Shown piece by piece: positions 44,748 through 51,921 of a stretch of 64,000 bases of DNA. Under the pieces are notes generated by a model. That model had not been told where the DNA came from, did not search any database, and worked only from the letters and a program-made list of their open reading frames with translations. The DNA is taken from contig NZ_JAPENY010000001.1 of assembly GCF_026341825.1 (NCBI RefSeq), positions 2,604,001 through 2,668,000 of the forward strand. Reading direction: 5' to 3'. A program made the position numbers and the translations under genes. Each line of letters begins with the position of its first letter. Within the stretch, counting starts at the first letter, position 1. Source of the stretch: Streptomyces sp. NBC_00620. Its GTDB lineage: Bacteria > Actinomycetota > Actinomycetes > Streptomycetales > Streptomycetaceae.

Positions 44748-45686
44748 CTAACTCCGTTTAACTCGGAGCTGCGGCGCGACCTCGGTGGCCAGCAGTTCCA
44801 GGTGGTCGAGGTCGGAGAGATCGCGCAGGCGTACGTACACGCGGGAGGTGCCGAGGTCGGCGTACTCGCCGAGCAGGTCCACGATCCGCGCGGGGGAGCC
44901 GTGCAGTGGCTCCTCCGGCGGGAGGCGGGACGGCTCGTCCAGGAGGGCGAGGAGGGCGTCGATCTCCGCCTCGGTGCGGCCGGAGGCGATGCCCAGGCAC
45001 ACCGAGAGGATCAGGGGAGGGCCGCCGGTGGCGGCTCTGGCGGCGCGCGCCCCGGCGTACAGCTCGGCGCTCTGCGCGGGTGAGGTGAACGGCAGATTGA
45101 ACTCGTCGGCGTAGCGGGCGGCAAGGGCCGGTGTGCGGTGGGGGCCCCGGCCGCCGACGATCAGCGGCACCCGGGGCTGCTGCACCGGCTTGGGCAGGGC
45201 GGGCGAGTCCGTCAGGCGGTAGTGGCGGCCCTCGTACGAGAACTGCTCGCCGGGCGGTGTGGCCCACAGACCGGTGATCACCTGGAACTGTTCCTCCATC
45301 CGCTCGAAGCGTTCGGCGGGCGGCGGGAACGGGATGCCGTACGCGCTGTGGTCCAGGGCGAACCACCCGGCACCCAGGCCGAGTTCGAGCCTGCCGCCGC
45401 TCATCGCGTCGACCTGGGCGGCGATGACCGCGAGCGCGCCGGGCTGTCGGAAGGTGGCCGAGGACATCAGCGTGCCGAGGCGGATCGTCGAGGTCTCGCG
45501 GGCCAGTCCGGCCAGCGTGGTCCAGGCGTCGGTGGGGCCGGGCAGGGCGTCGGTGAAGTGCATGGGGTGGTAGTGGTCGGCGACGAAGAAGCCGTCGAAG
45601 CCGCACTCCTCCGCGTGCCGGGCGGCGCGCAGCAGTTCGTCGTACGTGGCTCCGTGGTACGGCTCGGTGAAGAGGCGCAGCTCCAT
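44748..45686 (-). CDS. LLM class flavin/F420-dependent oxidoreductase
   Basis: A 312-residue luciferase-like TIM barrel enzyme. Family segments are MELRLFTEPYHGATYDELLR, AARHAEECGFDGFFVADHYH, IRLGTLMSSATFRQPGALAV and GRLELGLGAGWFALDH, then VPLIVGGRGPHRTPALAARY. Many actinobacterial members use F420 and others use FMN; the sequence alone does not settle this. It lies seven bases after the ABC ATPase gene, so it may act on the imported compound, for example by oxidising or desulfonating it. Confidence 0.88.
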   Translation of the reverse strand: MELRLFTEPYHGATYDELLRAARHAEECGFDGFFVADHYHPMHFTDALPGPTDAWTTLAGLARETSTIRLGTLMSSATFRQPGALAVIAAQVDAMSGGRLELGLGAGWFALDHSAYGIPFPPPAERFERMEEQFQVITGLWATPPGEQFSYEGRHYRLTDSPALPKPVQQPRVPLIVGGRGPHRTPALAARYADEFNLPFTSPAQSAELYAGARAARAATGGPPLILSVCLGIASGRTEAEIDALLALLDEPSRLPPEEPLHGSPARIVDLLGEYADLGTSRVYVRLRDLSDLDHLELLATEVAPQLRVKRS

Positions 45687-45693
45687 CTTCCGC

Positions 45694-46464
45694 TCACACC
45701 CCTGTCTTGTGGCTGGCCAGCAGCAGGTCGTGGAGTTCGGCGCGGCAGCGGGCGAGTTCGGTGGCGTGGGCGTCGTGGCCCAGGGACCGGGGCCGGGGGA
45801 CCGGTACGTCCAGGACCGTACGGACCTGGCCGGGGCGCGGGCTGAGCACCACGACCCGGTCGGCGAGCAGTACTGCCTCCTCGATGGAGTGGGTTACCAG
45901 GACGACCGTGGAGCCGTGCTCCATGTGCACGCGTTGCAGCACCTCGCACAACTCCTCGCGGGTCAGGGCGTCCAGGGCCGAGAAGGGCTCGTCCATCAGC
46001 ATGACGCGGGGGCGCTGGATGAGGGATCGGCACAGTGCCACCCGTTGCTGCATGCCGCCGGACAGTTCGTGCGGCAGGCGTTTGTGGAAGGGGGTGTCCA
46101 GGCCGACCGTTGTCAGCAACTGGTGTGCGCTTTCCCGGTGTTCGGGGCGGGGGCGGCCGTGCACCTCGATGGGCAGGAGCACGTTGTCGAGCGCCGACCG
46201 CCAGGGCAGCAGGGCTGGGCGCTGGAAGAGGATGGCGACGTCCCGGCGGGGTTCGCGCACCGGCTCACCGGCGATCCGTACCTCGCCGGAGGTGGCCGGG
46301 AGCAGCCCTGCGATCACCCTCAGCAGGGTGGATTTGCCGCAGCCGGAGCGGCCCAGAACCGCGACGAACTCCCCGTTGTCAACGTCCAGTTGGATACCGC
46401 GCAGGGCTTCCACGGTCCCCCTGCGGCCGTCGAAGGTCTTCGACACACCGCGTACTCGGATCAC
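45694..46464 (-). CDS. ABC importer ATP-binding protein (NitT/TauT/Ssu type)
   Basis: A 256-residue ABC ATPase. Walker A is GRSGCGKST (about 38-46), the Q-loop ILFQRPALLPW, the signature LSGGMQQRVALCRSLIQRP, Walker B VMLMDEPFSALD and the switch His THSIEEAV. The whole set is typical of importers for sulfonates, nitrate, taurine or thiamine precursors. It is divergent from the genes for the binding protein (46601) and permease (47643), with which it must work. A 16-base palindrome lies between. Confidence 0.93.
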   Translation of the reverse strand: MIRVRGVSKTFDGRRGTVEALRGIQLDVDNGEFVAVLGRSGCGKSTLLRVIAGLLPATSGEVRIAGEPVREPRRDVAILFQRPALLPWRSALDNVLLPIEVHGRPRPEHRESAHQLLTTVGLDTPFHKRLPHELSGGMQQRVALCRSLIQRPRVMLMDEPFSALDALTREELCEVLQRVHMEHGSTVVLVTHSIEEAVLLADRVVVLSPRPGQVRTVLDVPVPRPRSLGHDAHATELARCRAELHDLLLASHKTGV

Positions 46465-46514
46465 GGGAGCCCCCCCAATACCGGTTCACCCGAGGATAGG
46501 TCGGCGCATCCTGT

Positions 46515-46553
46515 GATCAACCGGTTGATCGATGTTTGTTACATGACAACCGG
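46515..46553. promoter_or_regulatory. Palindrome in the ABC transporter divergent promoter
   Basis: GATCAACCGGTTGATC (46515-46530) is a perfect 16-base palindrome. A third half-site, CAACCGG (46547-46553), pairs with CCGGTTG. The position between divergent transporter genes suggests an operator for a dimeric repressor. No such regulator is adjacent, unless the MerR protein at 43233 binds here. Confidence 0.5.
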
Positions 46554-46600
46554 CTCTGTGGTCTCGACAACTTCCCCTTGAACGACTCCACTTGAGTTCC

Positions 46601-47641
46601 ATGAGCCTTTGCATTTCGAAAAGGACATCACGGCTGCTCGCTGCGCTCCTGGCCGTCCTGATGACGGCAGCGCTCTCCACGGCCTGCGGCTCCGACGACG
46701 ACAGCGGGAGCGGCGGCGGCTCCGCTCCGGACAAGGTCACCTACATCACCGGTTTCGGCACCTTCGGCCGTGAGGCGTACGCCTATGTGGCCCAGGACAA
46801 GGGCTACTTCAGCGACGCGGGCGTGACGGTCACCATCCAGCCCGGCCAGGGCAGCGGCAACAGCCTGGCCGCGCTCGCCGGCGGCAGCGCGCAGTTCGCC
46901 CCCGTCGACCTCAGCAGCACCATCATGCAGCTCGGCGACGGCAAGGTCTCCGGGGTCACGGCGGTCGCGGCCGTCCACCAGACCACGGACGCGGCCGTCA
47001 TGGCGCTCGCCGACAGCGGCATCAGCAAGCCGGCCGACCTGGAGGGCAAGAAGATCGCGGACCCGGCCGGGTCGGTCATCGGGGCCCTCTTCCCCGCGTA
47101 CGCCAAGCTCGCGGGCATCGACGCCGACAAGGTCGAATTCGTCGCCCTTGAAGCCCAGCAGCTCGGGGTCAACCTGGCGACCGGCTCCGTCGACGCCGTC
47201 GGTCAGTACCGGGTGGGCCGCCCCAACATCGAGAACGCGGTCAAGGGCAAGGAGGTCGTCGTACTGCCCTTCGGCGAGTACCTCACCGAGAGCTACGGCG
47301 CCGCGATCACGACGACCACGAAGATCGCCGAGGACGATCCCGACCTGGTGAAACGCTTCACCGGGGCGCTGTTCAAGGGCATGCGGTACGCGATCGACCA
47401 CCCGGACGAAGCCGCGGCGCTGATGGCCGAGAAGTTCCCGACGCTGAACAAGGAGACAGCCGCCGCCGAGATCGAGCTCGTGGGGACCGCCGTACAGCCG
47501 AAGGAGGACGGCGCACCCATCGGCACCATGGACCGCGAGCGCGTGGCCGGGGCGATCAAGGCGCTGGAGGACGCGGGAGCCGTGAAGCCCGGGCTGACGC
47601 CCGAGAAACTGGTCTCCTTCGACCTGGTGCCGAAGTCCTGA
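46601..47641 (+). CDS. ABC substrate-binding lipoprotein (SsuA/THI5-like)
   Basis: A 346-residue exported protein. The signal (LLAALLAVLMTAALSTACGS) ends in a lipidated Cys. The mature protein is an NMT1/THI5-like periplasmic-binding fold: KVTYITGFGTFGREAYAYVA, QDKGYFSDAGVTVTI, LAGGSAQFAPVDLSSTIMQL and KPADLEGKKIADPAGSVIGA. This branch binds compounds such as sulfonates, taurine or pyrimidine precursors; the ligand is not identifiable. ATG 46601 is taken; TTG 46592 three codons upstream is possible and neither has a good ribosome site. The permease gene starts two bases after its stop. Confidence 0.9.
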   Translation: MSLCISKRTSRLLAALLAVLMTAALSTACGSDDDSGSGGGSAPDKVTYITGFGTFGREAYAYVAQDKGYFSDAGVTVTIQPGQGSGNSLAALAGGSAQFAPVDLSSTIMQLGDGKVSGVTAVAAVHQTTDAAVMALADSGISKPADLEGKKIADPAGSVIGALFPAYAKLAGIDADKVEFVALEAQQLGVNLATGSVDAVGQYRVGRPNIENAVKGKEVVVLPFGEYLTESYGAAITTTTKIAEDDPDLVKRFTGALFKGMRYAIDHPDEAAALMAEKFPTLNKETAAAEIELVGTAVQPKEDGAPIGTMDRERVAGAIKALEDAGAVKPGLTPEKLVSFDLVPKS

Positions 47642-47642
47642 A

Positions 47643-48428
47643 GTGACGCGAAGTCCACAAGTATTCAGGCGGGTCGGGAAGTTCGGCTGGCCGGTGCTCG
47701 GGCTGGCGACGGTGGTCGGAGCCTGGGCGCTCGCCGCGGCCGTCCTCGACGTACCGGAGATCATCCTGCCGTCCCCCGCGGACGTCCTCGACGCCTTCCT
47801 CCGCGTCCCCGGCTATCTGCTGGACGAGGCGATGGGCACGCTCCTGGTCATCGTGCTGGGCTTCGCGCTGGCCGTGGGAGCGGGGCTGGTGATCGGGGTG
47901 GCGCTCGCGGCGTCACGGATCGTGGAGCTGATGTTCGCGCCGCTCCTGGTGGCGTTCAACGCGGTGCCCAAGGTGGCGCTGGCCCCGCTCCTCGTGGTGT
48001 GGATGGGCTTCGGGTCACAGCCGAAGGTGGTCATGGCCCTGCTCGTCTGCTTCTTCCCCGTCGTCCTGTCGGTCGCGGGCGGACTCACCTCGACGCCGGT
48101 CGAACTCGTGGAACTGGCCAGGTCGTTGCGTGCCTCCCGAGCCCAGACCTTCCTGCGCTTCCGCTTTCCCAGCGCGCTGCCGCAGATCTTCGTCGGGCTG
48201 AAGGTGGCCATGCCGCTCGCGGCCGTCGGCGCGGTCATCGGCGAGTTCAGCGCAGGCGACGAGGGCCTCGGCTTCGTCATCATGCAGTCCGGGGCGAACT
48301 CGGACACGGCACTGGCGTTCGCCGCGATCGCGCTCCTCGGGGTGATGAGCGTGGCACTGTTCTACGCCCTCGTGCTGGCGGAGCGGACGCTGCTGCCGTG
48401 GGTGAGGGAGACGACGTCCCAGCGGTAG
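47643..48428 (+). CDS. ABC importer permease (NitT/TauT/Ssu type)
   Basis: A 261-residue inner-membrane permease with about six helices. The binding-protein-dependent transport signature EAA loop is LARSLRASRAQTFLRFRFPS followed by ALPQIFVGLKVAMPLAAVGA. GTG 47643 begins one base after the stop of the binding-protein gene, indicating translational coupling. Together with 45694 and 46601 it completes a three-component importer. The gene converges on DUF397 gene 4. Confidence 0.93.
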   Translation: MTRSPQVFRRVGKFGWPVLGLATVVGAWALAAAVLDVPEIILPSPADVLDAFLRVPGYLLDEAMGTLLVIVLGFALAVGAGLVIGVALAASRIVELMFAPLLVAFNAVPKVALAPLLVVWMGFGSQPKVVMALLVCFFPVVLSVAGGLTSTPVELVELARSLRASRAQTFLRFRFPSALPQIFVGLKVAMPLAAVGAVIGEFSAGDEGLGFVIMQSGANSDTALAFAAIALLGVMSVALFYALVLAERTLLPWVRETTSQR

Positions 48429-48436
48429 GACTGCCG

Positions 48437-48676
48437 TCAGCCGCGGGCGAGCGTGAGGAACGCCGTCCAGGTGGTGGGGGTGACGGCGAGGGCGGGGCCG
48501 TCGGTGTCCTTGGAGTCACGGACGTGGATGGTGCGGGGGGAGGCGGCGACTTCTAGGCAGGCGCCGCCTTGTTCGCTGCTGTAGCTCGACTTGCGCCAGG
48601 CGTATGCGACTTCGAGGCACTGGCCACCCTGGTCGCTGCTGTAGCTCGACTTGAACCACTGAAGTGCGGTGCTCAT
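48437..48676 (-). CDS. DUF397 small protein with duplicated N-terminal motif, module 4
   Basis: A 79-residue protein in which the DUF397 opening is present twice: LQWFKSSYSSDQGGQCLEVA and YAWRKSSYSSEQGGACLEVA, followed by a single RTIHVRDSKDTDGPALAVTP and WTAFL ending. It looks like a recent tandem duplication of about 20 codons. The start overlaps the stop of the XRE gene by four bases (ATGA), so the proteins are made together. Confidence 0.88.
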   Translation of the reverse strand: MSTALQWFKSSYSSDQGGQCLEVAYAWRKSSYSSEQGGACLEVAASPRTIHVRDSKDTDGPALAVTPTTWTAFLTLARG

Positions 48677-49503
48677 TGCTCTCCTAGCAGACGGTCCAAC
48701 AGGCCCTTGGTCTCCAGGGGATTGAGAGCCTGAGTCCGCAGCATCGCATACCGTCGTTCCAGATAGGACACCTCGTCGGGGTCCGCGATCAGCCAGCCTC
48801 TGCGAGGGGCTTCGGTGTAGGCGAGGCGCTGGTGGTCCTGAGTCTCGATGACCGTGAACGGGCCGACGAGCCCGGCGTGGAAGTCGCGCCCGACCGGCAT
48901 GACTTGGAGGGTGACACCTGGAAGGTCGGCCCACTCGCGCAGGCGCCGCAGCTGCTCGTGGTGGACCTCGTCTCCGCCCAAGCGGTCCATCAGGGTCACC
49001 TCGGAGATGATGAAGCTGATGGTCGGCGGCACTTTCCGGTGCAGGACCTCCTGGCGTTCGACCCGCGCCGCGACTCGTTGTTCCACCTCGTCCTCGCTGA
49101 GGGCCGGAACGTCGTTCAGGAAGACCGCCCGAGCGTACGCCGGAGTCTGAAGCAACCCCGGCAACACCTGGTTGTCGTACCAGGAAAGCGCCAACGCCTC
49201 CCGCTCAAGATCGATGTACTCCTCGGCCCACCGCGGAAACAGATCCACCTCGGGCATGTTCTCCACCGCGACCGACAACGCCCCCTTGGTGTCCAGGAGT
49301 TCATCCAGAAACACCGCGTACTCGGTTCTCAGTGACCGTCTGCCCTGCTCGATGGAGGCGAGGGTCTGCTCGTCCACCCGCAACCGCTCGGCCAGCTCCC
49401 GCTGGGTGTATCCGGCTGTTCTCCGGAACACGCTGATCAACGCCCCCACCATCTTCATGGCCGACGCGTTCCTCCTGCGGCTCTTGCCGCTCCCGCTGTT
49501 CAC
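48673..49503 (-). CDS. XRE/DUF5753 regulator, module 4
   Basis: A 276-residue WhiJ-like regulator. The helix-turn-helix is VFRRTAGYTQRELAERLRVD and EQTLASIEQGRRSLRTEYAV. The DUF5753 part has ALALSWYDNQVLPGLLQTPA, SFIISEVTLMDRLGGDEVHH and LPGVTLQVMPVGRDFHAGLV. GTG 49503 is chosen with GGGGAG upstream. It is divergent from the Crp/Fnr gene across 115 bases containing a dyad (49548-49571). Its position next to the 49.6-57 kb signalling cluster may be coincidental, or it may control that cluster. Confidence 0.9.
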   Translation of the reverse strand: MNSGSGKSRRRNASAMKMVGALISVFRRTAGYTQRELAERLRVDEQTLASIEQGRRSLRTEYAVFLDELLDTKGALSVAVENMPEVDLFPRWAEEYIDLEREALALSWYDNQVLPGLLQTPAYARAVFLNDVPALSEDEVEQRVAARVERQEVLHRKVPPTISFIISEVTLMDRLGGDEVHHEQLRRLREWADLPGVTLQVMPVGRDFHAGLVGPFTVIETQDHQRLAYTEAPRRGWLIADPDEVSYLERRYAMLRTQALNPLETKGLLDRLLGEQ

Positions 49504-49547
49504 GATGATGAACTCCCCACCCAAAGCCGTACGTTCACCCCGGCACA

Positions 49548-49571
49548 CCCGTACAACGGAATCCGTACGGG
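49548..49571. promoter_or_regulatory. Dyad between XRE regulator 4 and the Crp/Fnr gene
   Basis: CCCGTAC-N10-GTACGGG is a perfect 7-bp inverted repeat in the divergent promoter. It could bind either adjacent regulator. Confidence 0.4.
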
Positions 49572-49618
49572 TTTCGCGGCAGGATTGAGATGCCGTCGCC
49601 GACCAGCCGGGGGGAACC

Positions 49619-50317
49619 GTGTCGCACAACTCCGAGGAGTGGCCCGCGCGCAGTCTGCTGGGTGTGCTTCCGCCGGTGGCGCGGCAGGAGTTGCTCGGTC
49701 TGGGCGTCGAGACACGGTTCGAGGCGGGGGAGGTGCTGCTGAGCGAGGGCGCCCGGGACCGGCACGTCCTGTTGCTCCTCTCCGGGTTCGCCAAGGTGAC
49801 CGCGACGGTGGAGAACGGCGAGACATCGCTGTTGGCGGTTCGTGTTGGCGGTGACACGGTCGGGGAGATGGCGGCGATGGACGGGGCACCGCGCTCGGCC
49901 ACGGTGACGGCGTGCGGGTCGATGACCGCGCGCCTGATGCAACAAGGCATTCTGCATGGCCTGTTGATGCGGCGCCCGGAAGTGGCCATGGCGCTGACGG
50001 GCATCGTCTCGGACCGGTTGCGGTGGGCCAACCGGCGGCGGCTGGACTTCCGTGGCTACCCGGCCAAGGTGCGGCTGGCCCGGCTCCTGGTGGAGCTGGC
50101 CACCGCGTACGGACGTACGGGGGACAGCGGCGTGGTCATCGGCTGCCGGCTGACACAGCCGGAGATGGCCGCGCTGACCGGAGCCGCGGAGACGACCATC
50201 CACAAGGGGCTGCGCGAACTGCGCGAGGACGGCCTGCTGGAGACCGGATACCGGTCCACGACCATCCGTGATCTGCCCCGGCTCCGGCAGGTGGCCGATC
50301 TGGCGCACGAGGAGTGA
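49619..50317 (+). CDS. Crp/Fnr-family regulator (cyclic-nucleotide-binding type)
   Basis: A 232-residue protein. Residues about 10-125 form the cNMP-binding beta-roll (LLSEGARDRHVLLLLSGFAK, then VGEMAAMDGAPRSATVTACG, the phosphate-binding cassette with Glu and Arg). Residues about 150-220 form the winged helix (RLARLLVELATAYGRTG, LTQPEMAALTGAAETTIHKG, LRELREDGLLETGYRSTTIR). The intact cassette suggests it could sense a cyclic nucleotide. It lies next to a PycTM-like effector and 0.8 kb from a nucleotide-cyclase-like gene. GTG 49619 follows GGGGGGAACC. It converges on the PycTM-like gene with 29 bases between stops. Confidence 0.88.
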   Translation: MSHNSEEWPARSLLGVLPPVARQELLGLGVETRFEAGEVLLSEGARDRHVLLLLSGFAKVTATVENGETSLLAVRVGGDTVGEMAAMDGAPRSATVTACGSMTARLMQQGILHGLLMRRPEVAMALTGIVSDRLRWANRRRLDFRGYPAKVRLARLLVELATAYGRTGDSGVVIGCRLTQPEMAALTGAAETTIHKGLRELREDGLLETGYRSTTIRDLPRLRQVADLAHEE

Positions 50318-50346
50318 GGCAGCCCGTCCGGCGGCCGGGTGCGGCG

Positions 50347-50868
50347 TCAGGTCAGTACCGGGCGCAGGACCACGAACAGCCCGGCACTGGCGCCCATCAC
50401 CGTCGTGCACACCACGGCGCCGGTGAGGAACCGGTACTTGCGCAGTGCGACGCGGGCGAGGAACCGCACCGTCTGTGACAACTCCCGCCGGTCCACGGTC
50501 TCGTCGGCGCCGGCCGGGTTCTCGGCGGGCAGGATGTCCGGGCCGGTGGAGAGATGGACGAAGCTGTATCTGTTGGCCCCGGAAGGGTGCAGCACACGGG
50601 GTCGAAGGGTCGCCGCCAGGCAGACCGCGCCACCGAACATCCCGCAGACGAACAGCGCGAACAGCGTCCCGGCCAGCGCGCCCGCCGCTCCGCCCCGCTC
50701 CACAGCTTGCAGGGCCTGCCGGCTCCATGAGTCCGCCGTGCCGACCAGCGCCGCCTGCGCGGCCGCCAGGATCCCGGCCTTGGTGTCCGCGTGCTGATGG
50801 GTGGTCTGCAGGGCAGTGAACATGTACTGCGCGGGACGGTTGTCGGGGGTGGCACCGCTGGGCGGCAT
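50347..50868 (-). CDS. PycTM-like (Pycsar effector family) membrane protein
   Basis: A 173-residue protein. An N-terminal helix carries the family pattern HQHADTKAGILAAAQAALVG (Asp28, Lys30-Ala31-Gly32). Two transmembrane helices lie near 57-85 (LAGTLFALFVCGMFGGAVCL) and 146-170 (FLTGAVVCTTVMGASAGLFV). This is the layout of PycTM, the membrane-disrupting effector of Pycsar anti-phage systems, which is activated by cyclic pyrimidine nucleotides. ATG 50868 has AGGAGGG upstream. It is divergent from the cyclase-like gene, with 235 bases between starts. Assignment rests on pattern; a non-toxic relative is possible. Confidence 0.75.
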   Translation of the reverse strand: MPPSGATPDNRPAQYMFTALQTTHQHADTKAGILAAAQAALVGTADSWSRQALQAVERGGAAGALAGTLFALFVCGMFGGAVCLAATLRPRVLHPSGANRYSFVHLSTGPDILPAENPAGADETVDRRELSQTVRFLARVALRKYRFLTGAVVCTTVMGASAGLFVVLRPVLT

Positions 50869-51103
50869 ACGGGTCCCTCCTGGGGCCGGCGGGCGCGACC
50901 CCTCCAGTAAGGACCTGCTCCGGTATGCGAACCAGTCACTTCTATGGATTCCCGCATCTTGCTGCATCCCGTACTTCCACGGGGTCCGGCCCGCGCGGGC
51001 CGTGTACGACTGGCGTGTACCGGCGTCCGCCTGTGGGGGAGCGGACGCCGGTGCCCACGAGAAGAGCCTTGAACGGTATGTGAGTACGGACACGAGGGGT
51101 GTC

Positions 51104-51901
51104 ATGACGATGAACGGTGCGGGCGGACCGGGCGGCATGGGAACGTTCGGACGCAGACTGCTGCTGGCGGTCGACGCGAAGGGATACGGCGGCGTCGACG
51201 TACTGACGCAGACACAGCTGCAGGAGGCGATTCAGCGACTGCTCCGACAGGCGGCCGACGCGGCAGGGCTGGAACGAGAGCGGTGGGTCACGCAGGAGGC
51301 CGGGGACTCGGTGTTCGCGGTGCTGCCCGAGGGCGCCTCCGAACCGGCCCTCGTCGACACGTTCATGCGCAACCTCGACGCAGGACTGCGGGCTTTCAAC
51401 CACGGCCGGGTGCCCGAGGCGTGGCTGCGGCTCAGGGCGGCCGTGCACTTCGGTACGGCGTCGCCCGCGGCCAACGGGTTCGCCGGCAGGGCGCCGGTCG
51501 AGATCGGCCGGATCTGCGACAGCGCGATGCTGAAGTCCGCCCTGGCCGCGGCGCCGGACGCCTGCCTGGCCGTGGCGGTCTCGGCCACCGTCTTCAACGA
51601 CGTGGTCCGCGAGGCGTACACCACCATCCGGTCACAGGAGTTCCTCCAGGTACGGATCGATGAGAAGGAGTACGCGGGGCGGGCCTGGATCTGGGTGCCC
51701 GGACATGACGTGCGGGGGCTCTCGCTGCACGGCGGCGCGGGGAGCGCTTCGGGGCCTGAGGGGGGCGCGGGAGCTGCGGAGGGTGGTGAATCAGTGGCCG
51801 CGCGCCCCCAAAGTGCTCCAACTACCCCGTCAGACACGGTCGTTCAGAATTTCCACGGAACCGTGAACGCGGAGGGCGCCGTCTTCGGAATCTCCAAGTG
51901 A
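51104..51901 (+). CDS. Class III nucleotide-cyclase-like protein with C-terminal signalling motif
   Basis: A 265-residue protein. Residues about 17-205 resemble a class III nucleotidyl cyclase: two metal-type Asp (Asp24 in LLLAVDAKGYG, Asp68 in QEAGDSVFAVLP, 44 apart), RLRAAVHFGTASPAANGFAG and SATVFNDVVREAYTTI. The usual Asn/Arg transition-state motif (VNxAxR) reads VEIGRIC, so activity or base specificity is uncertain. A flexible linker leads to a C-terminal motif (NFHGTVNAEGAVFGI, 249-263) that matches the NTPase encoded next. ATG 51104 follows GAGGGG. The downstream gene starts 20 bases after its stop. Confidence 0.75.
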   Translation: MTMNGAGGPGGMGTFGRRLLLAVDAKGYGGVDVLTQTQLQEAIQRLLRQAADAAGLERERWVTQEAGDSVFAVLPEGASEPALVDTFMRNLDAGLRAFNHGRVPEAWLRLRAAVHFGTASPAANGFAGRAPVEIGRICDSAMLKSALAAAPDACLAVAVSATVFNDVVREAYTTIRSQEFLQVRIDEKEYAGRAWIWVPGHDVRGLSLHGGAGSASGPEGGAGAAEGGESVAARPQSAPTTPSDTVVQNFHGTVNAEGAVFGISK

Positions 51902-51921
51902 CCCCCGATTGACGGCAGAGG

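Noticed and set aside
50318..50346. G+C-rich segment between the Crp/Fnr and PycTM-like genes considered as a terminator
   Set aside because: I could not find a convincing stem of more than five consistent pairs in the 29 bases.
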